A stretch of 64,000 nt of DNA from Nocardia xishanensis NBRC 101358 (GTDB lineage: Bacteria > Actinomycetota > Actinomycetes > Mycobacteriales > Mycobacteriaceae): positions 79,030-143,029 of the forward strand of contig NZ_BDCF01000020.1 in NCBI RefSeq assembly GCF_001613365.1. The letters run 5' to 3'. How positions within the stretch are numbered: position 1 is the stretch's first letter; each line of letters begins with the position of its first letter. The position numbers and the translations under genes were made by a program. Of the stretch, positions 1 to 7,313 are shown in pieces. Below the pieces are notes generated by a model that saw only the letters and a list, made by a program, of their open reading frames with translations, had not been told where the DNA came from and did no database searches.

Positions 1-702
1 GAGACCGGTGATCGCGGGCGTCAGCTTGATGCCCGCGATGACGCCGACCAGCCCGCCCGACAACCACCATCGCGAGCTGCGCACCGCGAGCATGGCGCCG
101 AGCACCAGGAAGACGTTGACCTGTCCGTAGTCGATCGTGGTCCGCACCGGCTCGAGCCACACGCCGACCGTCGTCCAGCCGACCGCCGCTGCGCGCCAAC
201 CGGGTTCGCGCAATCGCTCTTCGCCGACGATCAATTCCAGCGCGATCCAGACCACGCCGTAGAGCGCCGCGACGGTGGCCAGCAGCCAGCCGACCGCGAT
301 CACTTTGAACGGCAGGAAATGCAGCGGGAAGAAGACCAGCGCGGCGAACGGCGGATAGGTGAACGGCAGCGGGAAATCCGGCGTCTTCTCCGCGTAGGTG
401 AAGTCGTAGAGCCGATCGGTGAGCAGCGCCGCCGAACCGTCGACGTAGACGTGTAGATCGACCAAATTCATCCCGTTGCGTGCCACCAGCATCCACAGCA
501 GACGGGCCAGAACGGACAGACCGAGCAGCAACACCGCCAGTCGCAGATGGGCAGCGGCCGGACGCTGGTCCGACCGATCGCTGTCTCGGTTCAAGTCGCG
601 GGCTTTCGGGTCGGGGAAGCGGTCGCGGGCGGCGACCCGCCGATGTTCGGTGTGTCGGAGGCAAATGCCGAAGGCTGCGACTAGATTAACCGCAGCGCCC
701 AT
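1..702 (-). CDS. GT87-family mannosyltransferase, N-terminal half (partial)
   Basis: Polytopic membrane glycosyltransferase of the GT87 / DUF2029 family, which in mycolic-acid actinobacteria adds alpha-(1,2)-linked mannose from polyprenyl-phosphate-mannose to lipoglycans or related envelope glycans. The frame is open for 234 codons from the ATG at 702 to the window edge, so the C-terminal half is missing. Visible family features are a first membrane helix near residues 55-75, the short motif DLHVYVDG just after it, a FTYPPFAAL segment, DYGQVNVF, and GIKLTP at the window edge. Family assignment is confident; the exact acceptor cannot be told. The gene is transcribed away from the secreted-protein gene at 921. 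Confidence 0.85.
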   Translation of the reverse strand, partial: MGAAVNLVAAFGICLRHTEHRRVAARDRFPDPKARDLNRDSDRSDQRPAAAHLRLAVLLLGLSVLARLLWMLVARNGMNLVDLHVYVDGSAALLTDRLYDFTYAEKTPDFPLPFTYPPFAALVFFPLHFLPFKVIAVGWLLATVAALYGVVWIALELIVGEERLREPGWRAAAVGWTTVGVWLEPVRTTIDYGQVNVFLVLGAMLAVRSSRWWLSGGLVGVIAGIKLTPAITGL

Positions 703-920
703 CTATCCATGCGCGCTGGCAACACCGATAACATTTGCATCACCTTTCACATCGGTAACACCTCGCCGCACTACCGTTCGGTAACACTGATCGTCCACGG
801 CACAACGTGATAACGACCACCGCTGTACAACTCGGTGGTCGTGTCCTTAGAGTGACCCCCGAAACAATGGGTCTTTACCCATTGACCAGATGTACCCCGA
901 GGTTAAGGACGGCTAGACCA

Positions 921-1697
921 GTGCTTCGCACCCGAGGATCGCGGATCGCATTGACCGCACTCGCCATGGCGGCGAGCGCTTCGCTCGCCGCGCCGGTCGC
1001 AGTAGCGGCACCGGCGCCCGCCCACACCGCGGTTTCGAATAGCGTTCCAATGGTGCCCGAGGGCGTTCCGGTGGACGCGATCGCCGCGCTCACCCCCGCC
1101 ATCGTCGGCGCCATCGCACGCCCTGCCGATGTCGCAGGACCGCAGTCCGCGATCCTCGATCAGGCTCGCATCCTGCTCAACAGCTTGAATCTGCCGCCGC
1201 AGATCAAGTCGACGCTGGAACGGATCATCACGTTCCTCGACGGCAGCGGCGGCGGCGGTCCGGAACTACCGCAGGACGGCCCGGTCATCGCCCAGTTCCT
1301 GTACCCCACCATCGGCAAGGGCTGCATCAGCGCGTCCGCCGACTCGGTCGGCACGGCACTCGCTGTTCCCGGCCCGGCCACGCTGCCTCCGCCCGGCCCC
1401 GCGGCCGGTCAGACCGGTTTCGTGTTCACCGCGCTCGGCACCAAGTCGCCGACCGCCGAGCAGAACCCGCCGATGACCGTGCAGTGGCTGAACCTCGACA
1501 CCGGTCAGTCCGGCGTGCAGGCGCTGACCGACGAGGCGAAGATCAACCCGGACGGCCCTGCGACCCTGTCCGCCATCGTGAACACCGGCCGCGGCCGGAT
1601 CGTCGCGGTGGTCGGCGGCTCGCTCACCACCAAGGCGCCCGACGCCGAGGCGCGCACCTGCTCGTTCCTTCCGACGCTCGGCTTCTTCAGCGTCTGA
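921..1697 (+). CDS. Secreted conserved protein with signal peptide
   Basis: About 258 residues starting at GTG 921; the frame stays open upstream to 807, but this GTG sits just before an Arg-rich n-region, a hydrophobic core (ALTALAMAASASLAAP) and an AVAAPAPA cleavage region, and has AAGGA upstream. The mature protein has no membrane helix and two cysteines (IGKGCISAS and ARTCSF) that could form a disulphide. The C-terminal half repeats a beta-rich, Gly/Thr/Pro pattern typical of exported actinobacterial hypotheticals. No enzyme motif is visible. A hairpin terminator follows at 1704-1740. Export is confident; function is unknown. Confidence 0.8.
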   Translation: MLRTRGSRIALTALAMAASASLAAPVAVAAPAPAHTAVSNSVPMVPEGVPVDAIAALTPAIVGAIARPADVAGPQSAILDQARILLNSLNLPPQIKSTLERIITFLDGSGGGGPELPQDGPVIAQFLYPTIGKGCISASADSVGTALAVPGPATLPPPGPAAGQTGFVFTALGTKSPTAEQNPPMTVQWLNLDTGQSGVQALTDEAKINPDGPATLSAIVNTGRGRIVAVVGGSLTTKAPDAEARTCSFLPTLGFFSV

Positions 1698-1703
1698 TGT
1701 TTT

Positions 1704-1740
1704 CGAAGCCCGGCCGGTCGATCGCGACCGCCGGGCTTCG
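1704..1740 (+). terminator. Hairpin terminator after secreted-protein gene
   Basis: Inverted repeat CGAAGCCCGG ... CCGGGCTTCG, extended inward by CGGTCG / CGACCG with one bulged base, starting 7 nt after the stop codon at 1697. Position and stem strength fit an intrinsic terminator. Confidence 0.7.
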
Positions 1741-1839
1741 GCATGTCCGGAGCCGCCGACCAGGGCAGCCCAGCACCGACACACCGCCGCATTACGGCGA
1801 TATTTCCCGGCACAGTCTCCGTTGTGGTAGACCGAAGGC

Positions 1840-2196
1840 ATGTCGATTGCCGAAGGAACGGTACGACCCCGCTCGATCCGGAGCAGGCGCTCGCGCCGAT
1901 CAATTCTGTCCATCCGCTCCGAGGGCTCGATCCTGTCCATCGGATCGGCCTACTCGATTCTCTCGATCGGCAGCGTCGGTTCGGTGCTCTCGATCGGGTC
2001 GGTCGGATCGTTCGGCTCGGTGATCTCCTCGGCCTCCTTCGCCAGCATCGGATCGGCCCTCTCCGGTCTGTCGCGCTGGTCGCTGCTGTCCTGGATGGGC
2101 AACCACGAAGCCCCGGAGACCCGCCCGAACCTGCGCGTGGTGCCGGACGACGAACCGGACCTGCGCGTCGCCCCGGTCTGCCACTCCCAGACATAG
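1840..2196 (+). CDS. Low-complexity Ser/Gly/Ile repeat protein
   Basis: A 118-residue protein. After a basic N-terminus (about residues 1-22, rich in RSIRSRR) it has a repetitive block of short units related to SILSIGS and SVGSVLSIGS (about residues 20-75). Small and beta-branched hydrophobic residues alternate, and the block ends in LSRWSLLSWMG. The last 35 residues are charged and Pro-rich (VVPDDEPDLRVAP). The register suggests a short beta-solenoid or a glycine/serine-zipper assembly; no catalytic motif is visible. The ATG has GAAGG close upstream. I believe similar repeat proteins occur in other actinobacteria, but I cannot give the gene a name. Being repetitive it could be over-called, but the third-position G/C bias supports coding. 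Confidence 0.6.
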   Translation: MSIAEGTVRPRSIRSRRSRRSILSIRSEGSILSIGSAYSILSIGSVGSVLSIGSVGSFGSVISSASFASIGSALSGLSRWSLLSWMGNHEAPETRPNLRVVPDDEPDLRVAPVCHSQT

Positions 2197-2274
2197 GCGT
2201 CCGAACCAGGCACACCTCCGTGTCCTTCGGGCATGGACGGACCGCGTCCAGCTGAATGGCCCGGCGCACCTGCG

Positions 2275-2644
2275 CATTCGCTCTGCCCGTGCGCGGAATC
2301 TATCGACGGACCCCACCCCACCGCGCGAACTAGGCCTCCGGCCTCGGTTTCGGCCGATGCGCCAGGGCTCGCGATGAACTCCGTCCAACCGCGCGAGCCA
2401 CGCCATACCCCGCCCCACTCCGGCCCATGCGCGGGCGCAATCGACGGATCCACCGCCTGGTTCAGCGCATCATCGCCCCCACTCCGGCCATGCGCGGACG
2501 CTATCGAGAGCCCCGATCCGCCACGGAAACGAGACTCCGCATTCGCTCCGGTCATGTACGGACGCTATCGATGAACTCCGTCCGGCTGTGTCGGTTGAGG
2601 CACCTCCGGATTCGCTCCGACCCTGCGCGGGTCTATCGACGGAG
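2275..2644. repeat. Degenerate dispersed repeats, five copies of about 35 bp
   Basis: The intergenic stretch 2197-2680 contains no convincing gene. It holds five imperfect direct copies of a unit resembling cattcgctccg-gccatgcgcgg-acgctatcgacgga, at about 2275-2310, 2416-2447, 2480-2509, 2540-2573 and 2610-2644. Two copies of gatgaactccgtcc occur at about 2373 and 2571. Spacing is 60-140 bp. The repeats lie between two converging genes. Confidence 0.65.
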
Positions 2645-2680
2645 CAGTTCCAACGGCGTGAATAGGCGTAGGACTCGCGC

Positions 2681-3394
2681 TCACCACTGCCCGTATTCGG
2701 GCTTCAGAATCTCGTTGAGGTCGATGCCGATGCCGTCGATGGCGCGCTTGTCGATCTCGAACTGGTGCAGGTGGGCGGCCGGGTGCACGAAACCCTTCGG
2801 GGTGCCCCAATTGTGCTGCCAGTACCAGGAACCCAGGCCCGCCGCCGTGGCGAGTTCGATGGTCGGCGAGTTTGCGTAGACGCCGACGTTTTCTTTACCG
2901 ACCACCGCTTGCCAGCCGAGCAGGTACGGCGCGATCATGGTCGCGAAATCGACCGGGGTCGGGTTGTCGTCGATGGACGCGTAGATGGGCCTGCCCTCGG
3001 GGCCGCCCGCGGCCAGGTGCAGTTCGAGCCCACGTTCGGCGTGTCGCTTGCCCGCCTCCAGTCCGCCGCGCCAGTCGGCGGTCGGCCCCTTGCCGAACTG
3101 ATAACAGGACACGATCTTCAGCCCGGCGGCGGCGAGTTCCTCGACCTCGCGGGCGAGCAGCGGTTTGCCCACCATCCACTCGGCGCCGGGCCGTCGATCG
3201 GAGACGTAGCGGATGACGCCGACGTGCCCCGCTTCGAGAATGGCGTCAGCCGAGGGCACGCCACCGGAGTAGTCGATCAAAGTGCCGAAGGTTCCTCTCG
3301 CGGACGCGGGGCCTGCGGAGCTTGTCACGCCGAGCGCGGCGGCCGCTGCGGTGTAGGCGAACAACTTGCGCCGGGACAGATCGAAAGAACGCAT
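2681..3394 (-). CDS. Tat-exported DUF1906 (Rv2525c-like) glycoside-hydrolase-fold protein
   Basis: A 237-residue protein starting at ATG 3394, preceded by AAGGAG at good spacing; the frame stays open to 3454 but lacks a better start. The N-terminus is a twin-arginine signal (SRRKLFAYTAAAAALG, then ASA). The rest is a DUF1906 TIM-barrel: GTLIDYSGG at the start of the mature domain, VIRYVSDR, KIVSCYQFG, IYASIDDNP and VGVYANS strands, and a C-terminal FEIDKRAIDGIGIDLNE. M. tuberculosis Rv2525c of this family is Tat-exported and affects cell-wall properties; its substrate is unsettled. Related lysozyme-like folds suggest action on peptidoglycan or another wall glycan, which is inference. Confidence 0.88.
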   Translation of the reverse strand: MRSFDLSRRKLFAYTAAAAALGVTSSAGPASARGTFGTLIDYSGGVPSADAILEAGHVGVIRYVSDRRPGAEWMVGKPLLAREVEELAAAGLKIVSCYQFGKGPTADWRGGLEAGKRHAERGLELHLAAGGPEGRPIYASIDDNPTPVDFATMIAPYLLGWQAVVGKENVGVYANSPTIELATAAGLGSWYWQHNWGTPKGFVHPAAHLHQFEIDKRAIDGIGIDLNEILKPEYGQW

Positions 3395-3565
3395 CGCAGG
3401 ACTCCTTCGCACAACCCGTATTGGCTGGCAGCGTGCCCGGCGCACCTTCCCCAAGGCTCACACGCGCGCCGGGAGCCTCGAACGTGAACTCATTTCATCA
3501 CATTTCACATGCGAACCGCTAGACCCATCGGACACATGATTCTCATTCGCCACAGGGGTTACGCG

Positions 3566-4723
3566 TCAGGCTATGCCGTCGATCCGCGCGGCCACGTCGA
3601 TGGTTCGCCCCGAGATGTCACCGAGTTGCTCGCGCACCACCCGCTCCACCTGTGCGATCACCTGTTTCCTGATTCCCGCCAGCGCGCCGAGTGTCGCCGC
3701 GCGCATTCCGCGCGCCTTGAAATGCATCCGCAGGTCGTCGGTCACGGGCGGCGGCACGTCGATGACGATCAGCAGCGGATCGGCCGCCCGAGCGGTCAGC
3801 ACCAGCGGAATCTCGACGTCGGCGCGGTACTCGTTCGCCTTGAAGATCTGCACGGTGATGTCCAGACCAACCGGCAGTGTCAGGTCGAACTCGACGAGAT
3901 CACCCGGTCCCGTGATCCGTTCGGCCAGGCGCGGCTGCCGAATCGCCCCTTGCACGGTGACGGTGGCTCGGTCCTTCGGCCCCGCTTTCAGCGGCCCCAC
4001 GGAGATCGGCCGTCCGGCCATCTTGTCGACGACCTCGAACACCCGGTCCCGCGTCACGATCCGGGCGAAGAATCGGTGGCCGAATTCGCCGTAATCGATC
4101 CACTCGAATTGTTCCCGCTCGCGGTGCCTCGACCGGACGCCCGCGACCATCGCCTCGACGTCGAAGACCCGCGCGCTCCTGGCCTGCGGTTCGGCCAGCA
4201 TGGCGTTGACCCGATTCGCGACCTCCCGCTGCACCAGTCCCGCGATCGGATCGAGCAGCCACTCCCAAGCCGACTCCACAGTCTGGGCGCGCAGCACGAA
4301 GCTCACGTCGCGGGTGGTGATGGGCGGGATGTCGATGACGATGAGCAGTGGGTCGGCGGTGCGTGCGTGCAGCGTGAGATCGATCTCGACGACCGCCGCC
4401 AACCGCAGCTTCCTCCCGCCGAGCCGCACCTTCACCGCGAGGGTGAGCGGCACCGTCACCTGGAAGACCACGTGCGGATCGTGGCGGAGCACCGTGGGAT
4501 CGCCGACCTTGCCCTCTGCGATGAATCCTGCGAGTCCGGGCGGGCCGATGTTGAAAGGTCCGATAGCCATGCCCCGCCCGGCCATGGAGGCCACCGCGGC
4601 CACGATGCGTTCCTCGGTCACCGCATGGGTGACGAAGCGTTCGCCGAAGGCGGCGTAGTCGATCCAGGACGGGTCGTTCGTCGTTTCTTCGGTCGGCTGC
4701 ATCAGAGATTCCGAAACCCTCAC
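3566..4723 (-). CDS. Conserved protein with tandem-duplicated domain
   Basis: A protein of about 385 residues with an internal duplication. A first half of about 190 residues starts WIDYAAFGERF, and a second starts WIDYGEFGHRF. Both halves then share MAGR..., a GP(F/L) segment, (T/R)ADPLLIVID(I/V)PP and a final amphipathic helix. There is no signal peptide or membrane helix. The repeated mix of beta strands and a closing helix could be a lipid- or ligand-binding fold, but I do not recognise the family. The longest start is GTG 4723; ATG 4702 is equally possible because neither has a strong ribosome-binding site. It lies downstream of two hairpins that separate it from the CHAP gene. Confidence 0.75.
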   Translation of the reverse strand: MRVSESLMQPTEETTNDPSWIDYAAFGERFVTHAVTEERIVAAVASMAGRGMAIGPFNIGPPGLAGFIAEGKVGDPTVLRHDPHVVFQVTVPLTLAVKVRLGGRKLRLAAVVEIDLTLHARTADPLLIVIDIPPITTRDVSFVLRAQTVESAWEWLLDPIAGLVQREVANRVNAMLAEPQARSARVFDVEAMVAGVRSRHREREQFEWIDYGEFGHRFFARIVTRDRVFEVVDKMAGRPISVGPLKAGPKDRATVTVQGAIRQPRLAERITGPGDLVEFDLTLPVGLDITVQIFKANEYRADVEIPLVLTARAADPLLIVIDVPPPVTDDLRMHFKARGMRAATLGALAGIRKQVIAQVERVVREQLGDISGRTIDVAARIDGIA

Positions 4724-4786
4724 CTTTCAACGGACAACCGACACGGTACGCGACAAAAGTTTCCGAATATCCGAACGTTCGGGGAA

Positions 4787-4851
4787 CCCTGTCCTGCTGA
4801 TGAGGGGGTAGCAGGACAGGGCCCGACACGACAGCGCTGCCGGGCGCTGTC
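4787..4851 (-). terminator. Two tandem hairpins after CHAP gene
   Basis: Perfect 12-bp stem at 4787-4798 / 4810-4821, followed by an 8-bp stem at 4830-4837 / 4844-4851. Both lie downstream of the minus-strand gene ending at 4930 and upstream of the next minus-strand gene, so they probably separate the two transcripts. Confidence 0.6.
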
Positions 4852-4929
4852 GTCTCCATACTAAGGCTCGGCGGAGGACGCGCCGAGCCTCGCACGCGCC
4901 GAATCGGACGGTCTGAGCGGCAACAAGTT

Positions 4930-5529
4930 TCAGAAACGCCCGTATCCGACGACGTCCTTCACATCGGCCATGTGGAACCGGTGGATGCGCACCTCGCCGA
5001 ATTCGTTGCCGCCGATCGTGGTCACCTCGCCGTTCGCCGCCTCGAGCACGATATTCGTGTGCTGGGAGAATTGGCTTTCCGGTCCATAGAGCAGCACGTC
5101 GCCGGTGCGGGGGCGATATCCGCTGCCCGCCGGCGCGAATCTGTCGGATCCCTCGTAGTACTCCTGGAGGGTGTAGACGCCCGGAATTCGCCACGACCCG
5201 GAGTTCGGGTTCGACAGCGGATGCCCGGCCTCGCGCATCGTCCAGCTCACGAAATCGGCGCACCAGGGCTCGACAAGCCCTTCGGCGTACTTCGGGCCGC
5301 CGCCCTGAGCGGCGAACTCGCGCTCCAGCACCTCGACCAGCCTGGCCTGCGCCGGTTCGAGGGTGGACCGGTCGATGTCGGGGAACGCGGTAGGACTCTC
5401 GCCGATCACGGCGGGGTGCCCGGAGCTCGTCCGCAACCAGAGCGCACCCGCGGCGACGGCCGCCACGACGACCAACCCCAGCGCCAGCAGCAGACCGAGC
5501 CGCGCCCGGGTTCTTTCCGGTACCGACAC
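4930..5529 (-). CDS. Membrane-anchored CHAP-domain amidase/endopeptidase
   Basis: A roughly 199-residue protein with a single N-terminal membrane segment (LGLLLALGLVVVAAVAAGALW) and an extracellular CHAP domain. The catalytic cysteine is in EPWCADFVSW and the catalytic histidine in SQHTNIVLEA; GSGYRPRTGDVLLYG is the usual CHAP strand leading into it. CHAP enzymes cut peptidoglycan stem peptides or amide bonds, so a role in wall remodelling is likely. The GTG at 5529 has a G-rich ribosome-binding site and gives a typical short basic n-region; an upstream GTG at 5559 with AAGGA very close is the alternative. Confidence 0.85.
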   Translation of the reverse strand: MSVPERTRARLGLLLALGLVVVAAVAAGALWLRTSSGHPAVIGESPTAFPDIDRSTLEPAQARLVEVLEREFAAQGGGPKYAEGLVEPWCADFVSWTMREAGHPLSNPNSGSWRIPGVYTLQEYYEGSDRFAPAGSGYRPRTGDVLLYGPESQFSQHTNIVLEAANGEVTTIGGNEFGEVRIHRFHMADVKDVVGYGRF

Positions 5530-5565
5530 GCCGTCCCCCCAATCACTTTGTACGACCACTCATCC

Positions 5566-6222
5566 TTAGGACGAACGGCCGCCGCGAACGGTTCCCGGAT
5601 CGCGACCCAAATAGCGCAGCAGTGCGGCGACCGCGTCGTCGTCCGGCGCGCCGTCGATCACCGGGGCGTACGCGCCCCACTGACGCAGCGGTTCCACGAT
5701 CTCCATCACCGGCCCGCCGCCCGGCGCGGGGTTGGCGGTGCGCGCCGCGGCCAGCAAGGCGCGGGACATCTCATCGTCGAGCGGCGAGGGCTGCCCGGTG
5801 GCGACGGCGAGATCCCACGCGTGCACCGCCGCGTCCAGCGCGCACAGCACGGCCGCCACGGGCGTCGGGAGTGCGCCGTGCGGCAGCGGGGTCGGCACCT
5901 CGTGGGTCTCGTCGGTGACGGTCGCCCACGCGGCGGCGGTCTGTTCGATCGCGTCGCGCACCAGGGCGACGGGTGAGCCGTCGATCGAACCCGAGGGGGC
6001 GAAGGGGTTTTCCATCGGGCCGTTCCCGATGCCGAGGCACTTCGCGTACGCGAGCTGATCGCCTGCGGCGTGCTGAATCACCTGCGTCACATCCCATTCC
6101 GCGCACGGCGTCGGCAGGCGCAATTGGTCGTCGCGGATTCCGGCGACGACGTCGGTGAGCGCGCGGTACGCGGCGGCGAGGGTCTCGCGCCAGACGGTGG
6201 TGAGAACCACATCGGTGTGCAT
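5566..6222 (-). CDS. TIGR03086-family metal-binding protein (DinB/mycothiol type)
   Basis: A 218-residue four-helix-bundle protein of the mycothiol maleylpyruvate isomerase N-terminal / TIGR03086 type. Diagnostic segments are LPTPCAEWDV near residue 36, a first helix histidine in IQHAAGDQ, and HAWDLAVATG in the third helix; together these supply the metal-binding histidines. Family members are thought to be metal-dependent, mycothiol- or bacillithiol-linked enzymes; the substrate here is unknown. It is divergent from the WYL regulator at 6313 across a 90-bp gap with an inverted repeat, so it is the likely regulatory target. Confidence 0.82.
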   Translation of the reverse strand: MHTDVVLTTVWRETLAAAYRALTDVVAGIRDDQLRLPTPCAEWDVTQVIQHAAGDQLAYAKCLGIGNGPMENPFAPSGSIDGSPVALVRDAIEQTAAAWATVTDETHEVPTPLPHGALPTPVAAVLCALDAAVHAWDLAVATGQPSPLDDEMSRALLAAARTANPAPGGGPVMEIVEPLRQWGAYAPVIDGAPDDDAVAALLRYLGRDPGTVRGGRSS

Positions 6223-6273
6223 GGCGGGCCTTTCGGTTGTGCTTTGCGGTACTGACTACGAGCCTATGAGCCC

Positions 6274-6296
6274 ATTAGGCTGCTTTCGTTCCTAAT
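6274..6296. promoter_or_regulatory. Inverted-repeat operator between TIGR03086 and WYL genes
   Basis: ATTAGG (6274-6279) and CCTAAT (6291-6296) form a perfect 6-bp inverted repeat with an 11-bp spacer, centred about 28 bp before the WYL regulator start and about 63 bp before the divergent gene. It is the only dyad in the shared gap, so it is the probable autoregulatory operator. Confidence 0.5.
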
Positions 6297-6312
6297 AGTT
6301 CGGGAGGCAATC

Positions 6313-7302
6313 GTGGCGGAGACCACAACCCGCGTGCTGCGTCTGCTGGCGTTGCTTCAGGACCGCGCCTACTCCGGCCGCGAGCTGGCCGACCGGCTCG
6401 GCGTCACGGATCGCACGCTGCGCAACGACATTCGCAGGCTGCGCGAGCTCGGCTATCCCGTGCACGCCGAGCGCGGCGCGATCGGCGGCTACCGGCTCGG
6501 GCGCGGCTCCACCATGCCGCCGCTGCTGCTCGACGACGACGAGGCCGTCGCGGTGGCGGTGGCGGTAGGACTGGCCGAGGACGGCGCGACCGGCATCGCC
6601 GACATCACCGAGCACGTCGGCCGCGCGCTGGCCAAACTCGAGCAGATCCTGCCGAAACGCTTGCAGCGCAAGGTCACCGCGCTGCGCAGCGCCACCGCGA
6701 TCGGTCCGGCGACCACCGGCTCCCGCGAGCCGGACGCGCCCGTCCCCGCCGAAGTGCTCACCGTGCTGGCGGGCGCGATCCGCGACGGCGCCGCGGTGCG
6801 GCTCGACATCGCCAACGCCGCAGCGGAATTCGGCGACCTGATCGAGGCCGAGCCGTATCGGCTGATCAATTGGCAACGCCGCTGGTACCTGGTCGGCTAC
6901 GTTCTCGACACGCACACCTGGCGCGCGATCCCCGTCGCCGGTGTACGCGACGCGACCGCGACCGGCCGCCGTTTCGCCGCCCGCGCGCTGCCCGACGACG
7001 ACCTCGTCGCCTTCGTCATGCGCGACGTCGCCAGCACGGGATGGCGGGTGCACGCCGAGGTCACGGTGCTGGCGCCGGCGGAGGTCGTGCTCGCCCGGAT
7101 CAATCCCGCGGTCGGCGTGGTCGAGCCGGTCGACGAGAACAGCTGCCTGCTGCATACCGGCGCGGACGCGCTGGAGACCATCGCCATCTACCTGAGCATG
7201 CTGATGATGGATTTCCGCGTCGACGGCCCGCCGGAGCTGGTCGCGCACCTGCGGACACTGGCCCGCCGCTACACCGACTCGGTGCGCGACGCACCGGCCT
7301 GA
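6313..7302 (+). CDS. WYL-domain transcriptional regulator (YafY/PafC type)
   Basis: A 329-residue DNA-binding regulator starting at GTG 6313 (GGGAGG upstream). Residues 1-60 are an HTH_11 winged helix (ALLQDRAYSGRELADRLGVTDRTLRNDIRRLRELG) followed by the wing GAIGGYRLG. The middle is a helical linker; the WYL domain runs from about residue 130 (INWQRRWYLVGYVLD) and is followed by a WCX-type C-terminal domain. WYL domains sense ligands, including nucleic acids, and these regulators often control an adjacent divergent gene; here that is the TIGR03086 protein. The gene converges on the MFS exporter gene with a shared palindrome at the stop codons. Confidence 0.9.
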   Translation: MAETTTRVLRLLALLQDRAYSGRELADRLGVTDRTLRNDIRRLRELGYPVHAERGAIGGYRLGRGSTMPPLLLDDDEAVAVAVAVGLAEDGATGIADITEHVGRALAKLEQILPKRLQRKVTALRSATAIGPATTGSREPDAPVPAEVLTVLAGAIRDGAAVRLDIANAAAEFGDLIEAEPYRLINWQRRWYLVGYVLDTHTWRAIPVAGVRDATATGRRFAARALPDDDLVAFVMRDVASTGWRVHAEVTVLAPAEVVLARINPAVGVVEPVDENSCLLHTGADALETIAIYLSMLMMDFRVDGPPELVAHLRTLARRYTDSVRDAPA

Positions 7303-7313
7303 CCGGTCAGGCC
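7296..7313. terminator. Bidirectional palindromic terminator
   Basis: Perfect 18-bp palindrome GGCCTGACC/GGTCAGGCC that contains the stop codons of both converging genes (TGA at 7300-7302 and its complement at 7307-7309). It is not followed by a clear T-tract, so it may act as a pause or weak terminator. Confidence 0.45.

Noticed and set aside
3509..4864. 451-codon plus-strand frame opposite the duplicated-domain protein
   Set aside because: It lacks hydrophobic core patterns and is rich in Arg/His/Asp/Gly; the minus-strand frame has a clear internal repeat and better coding character.
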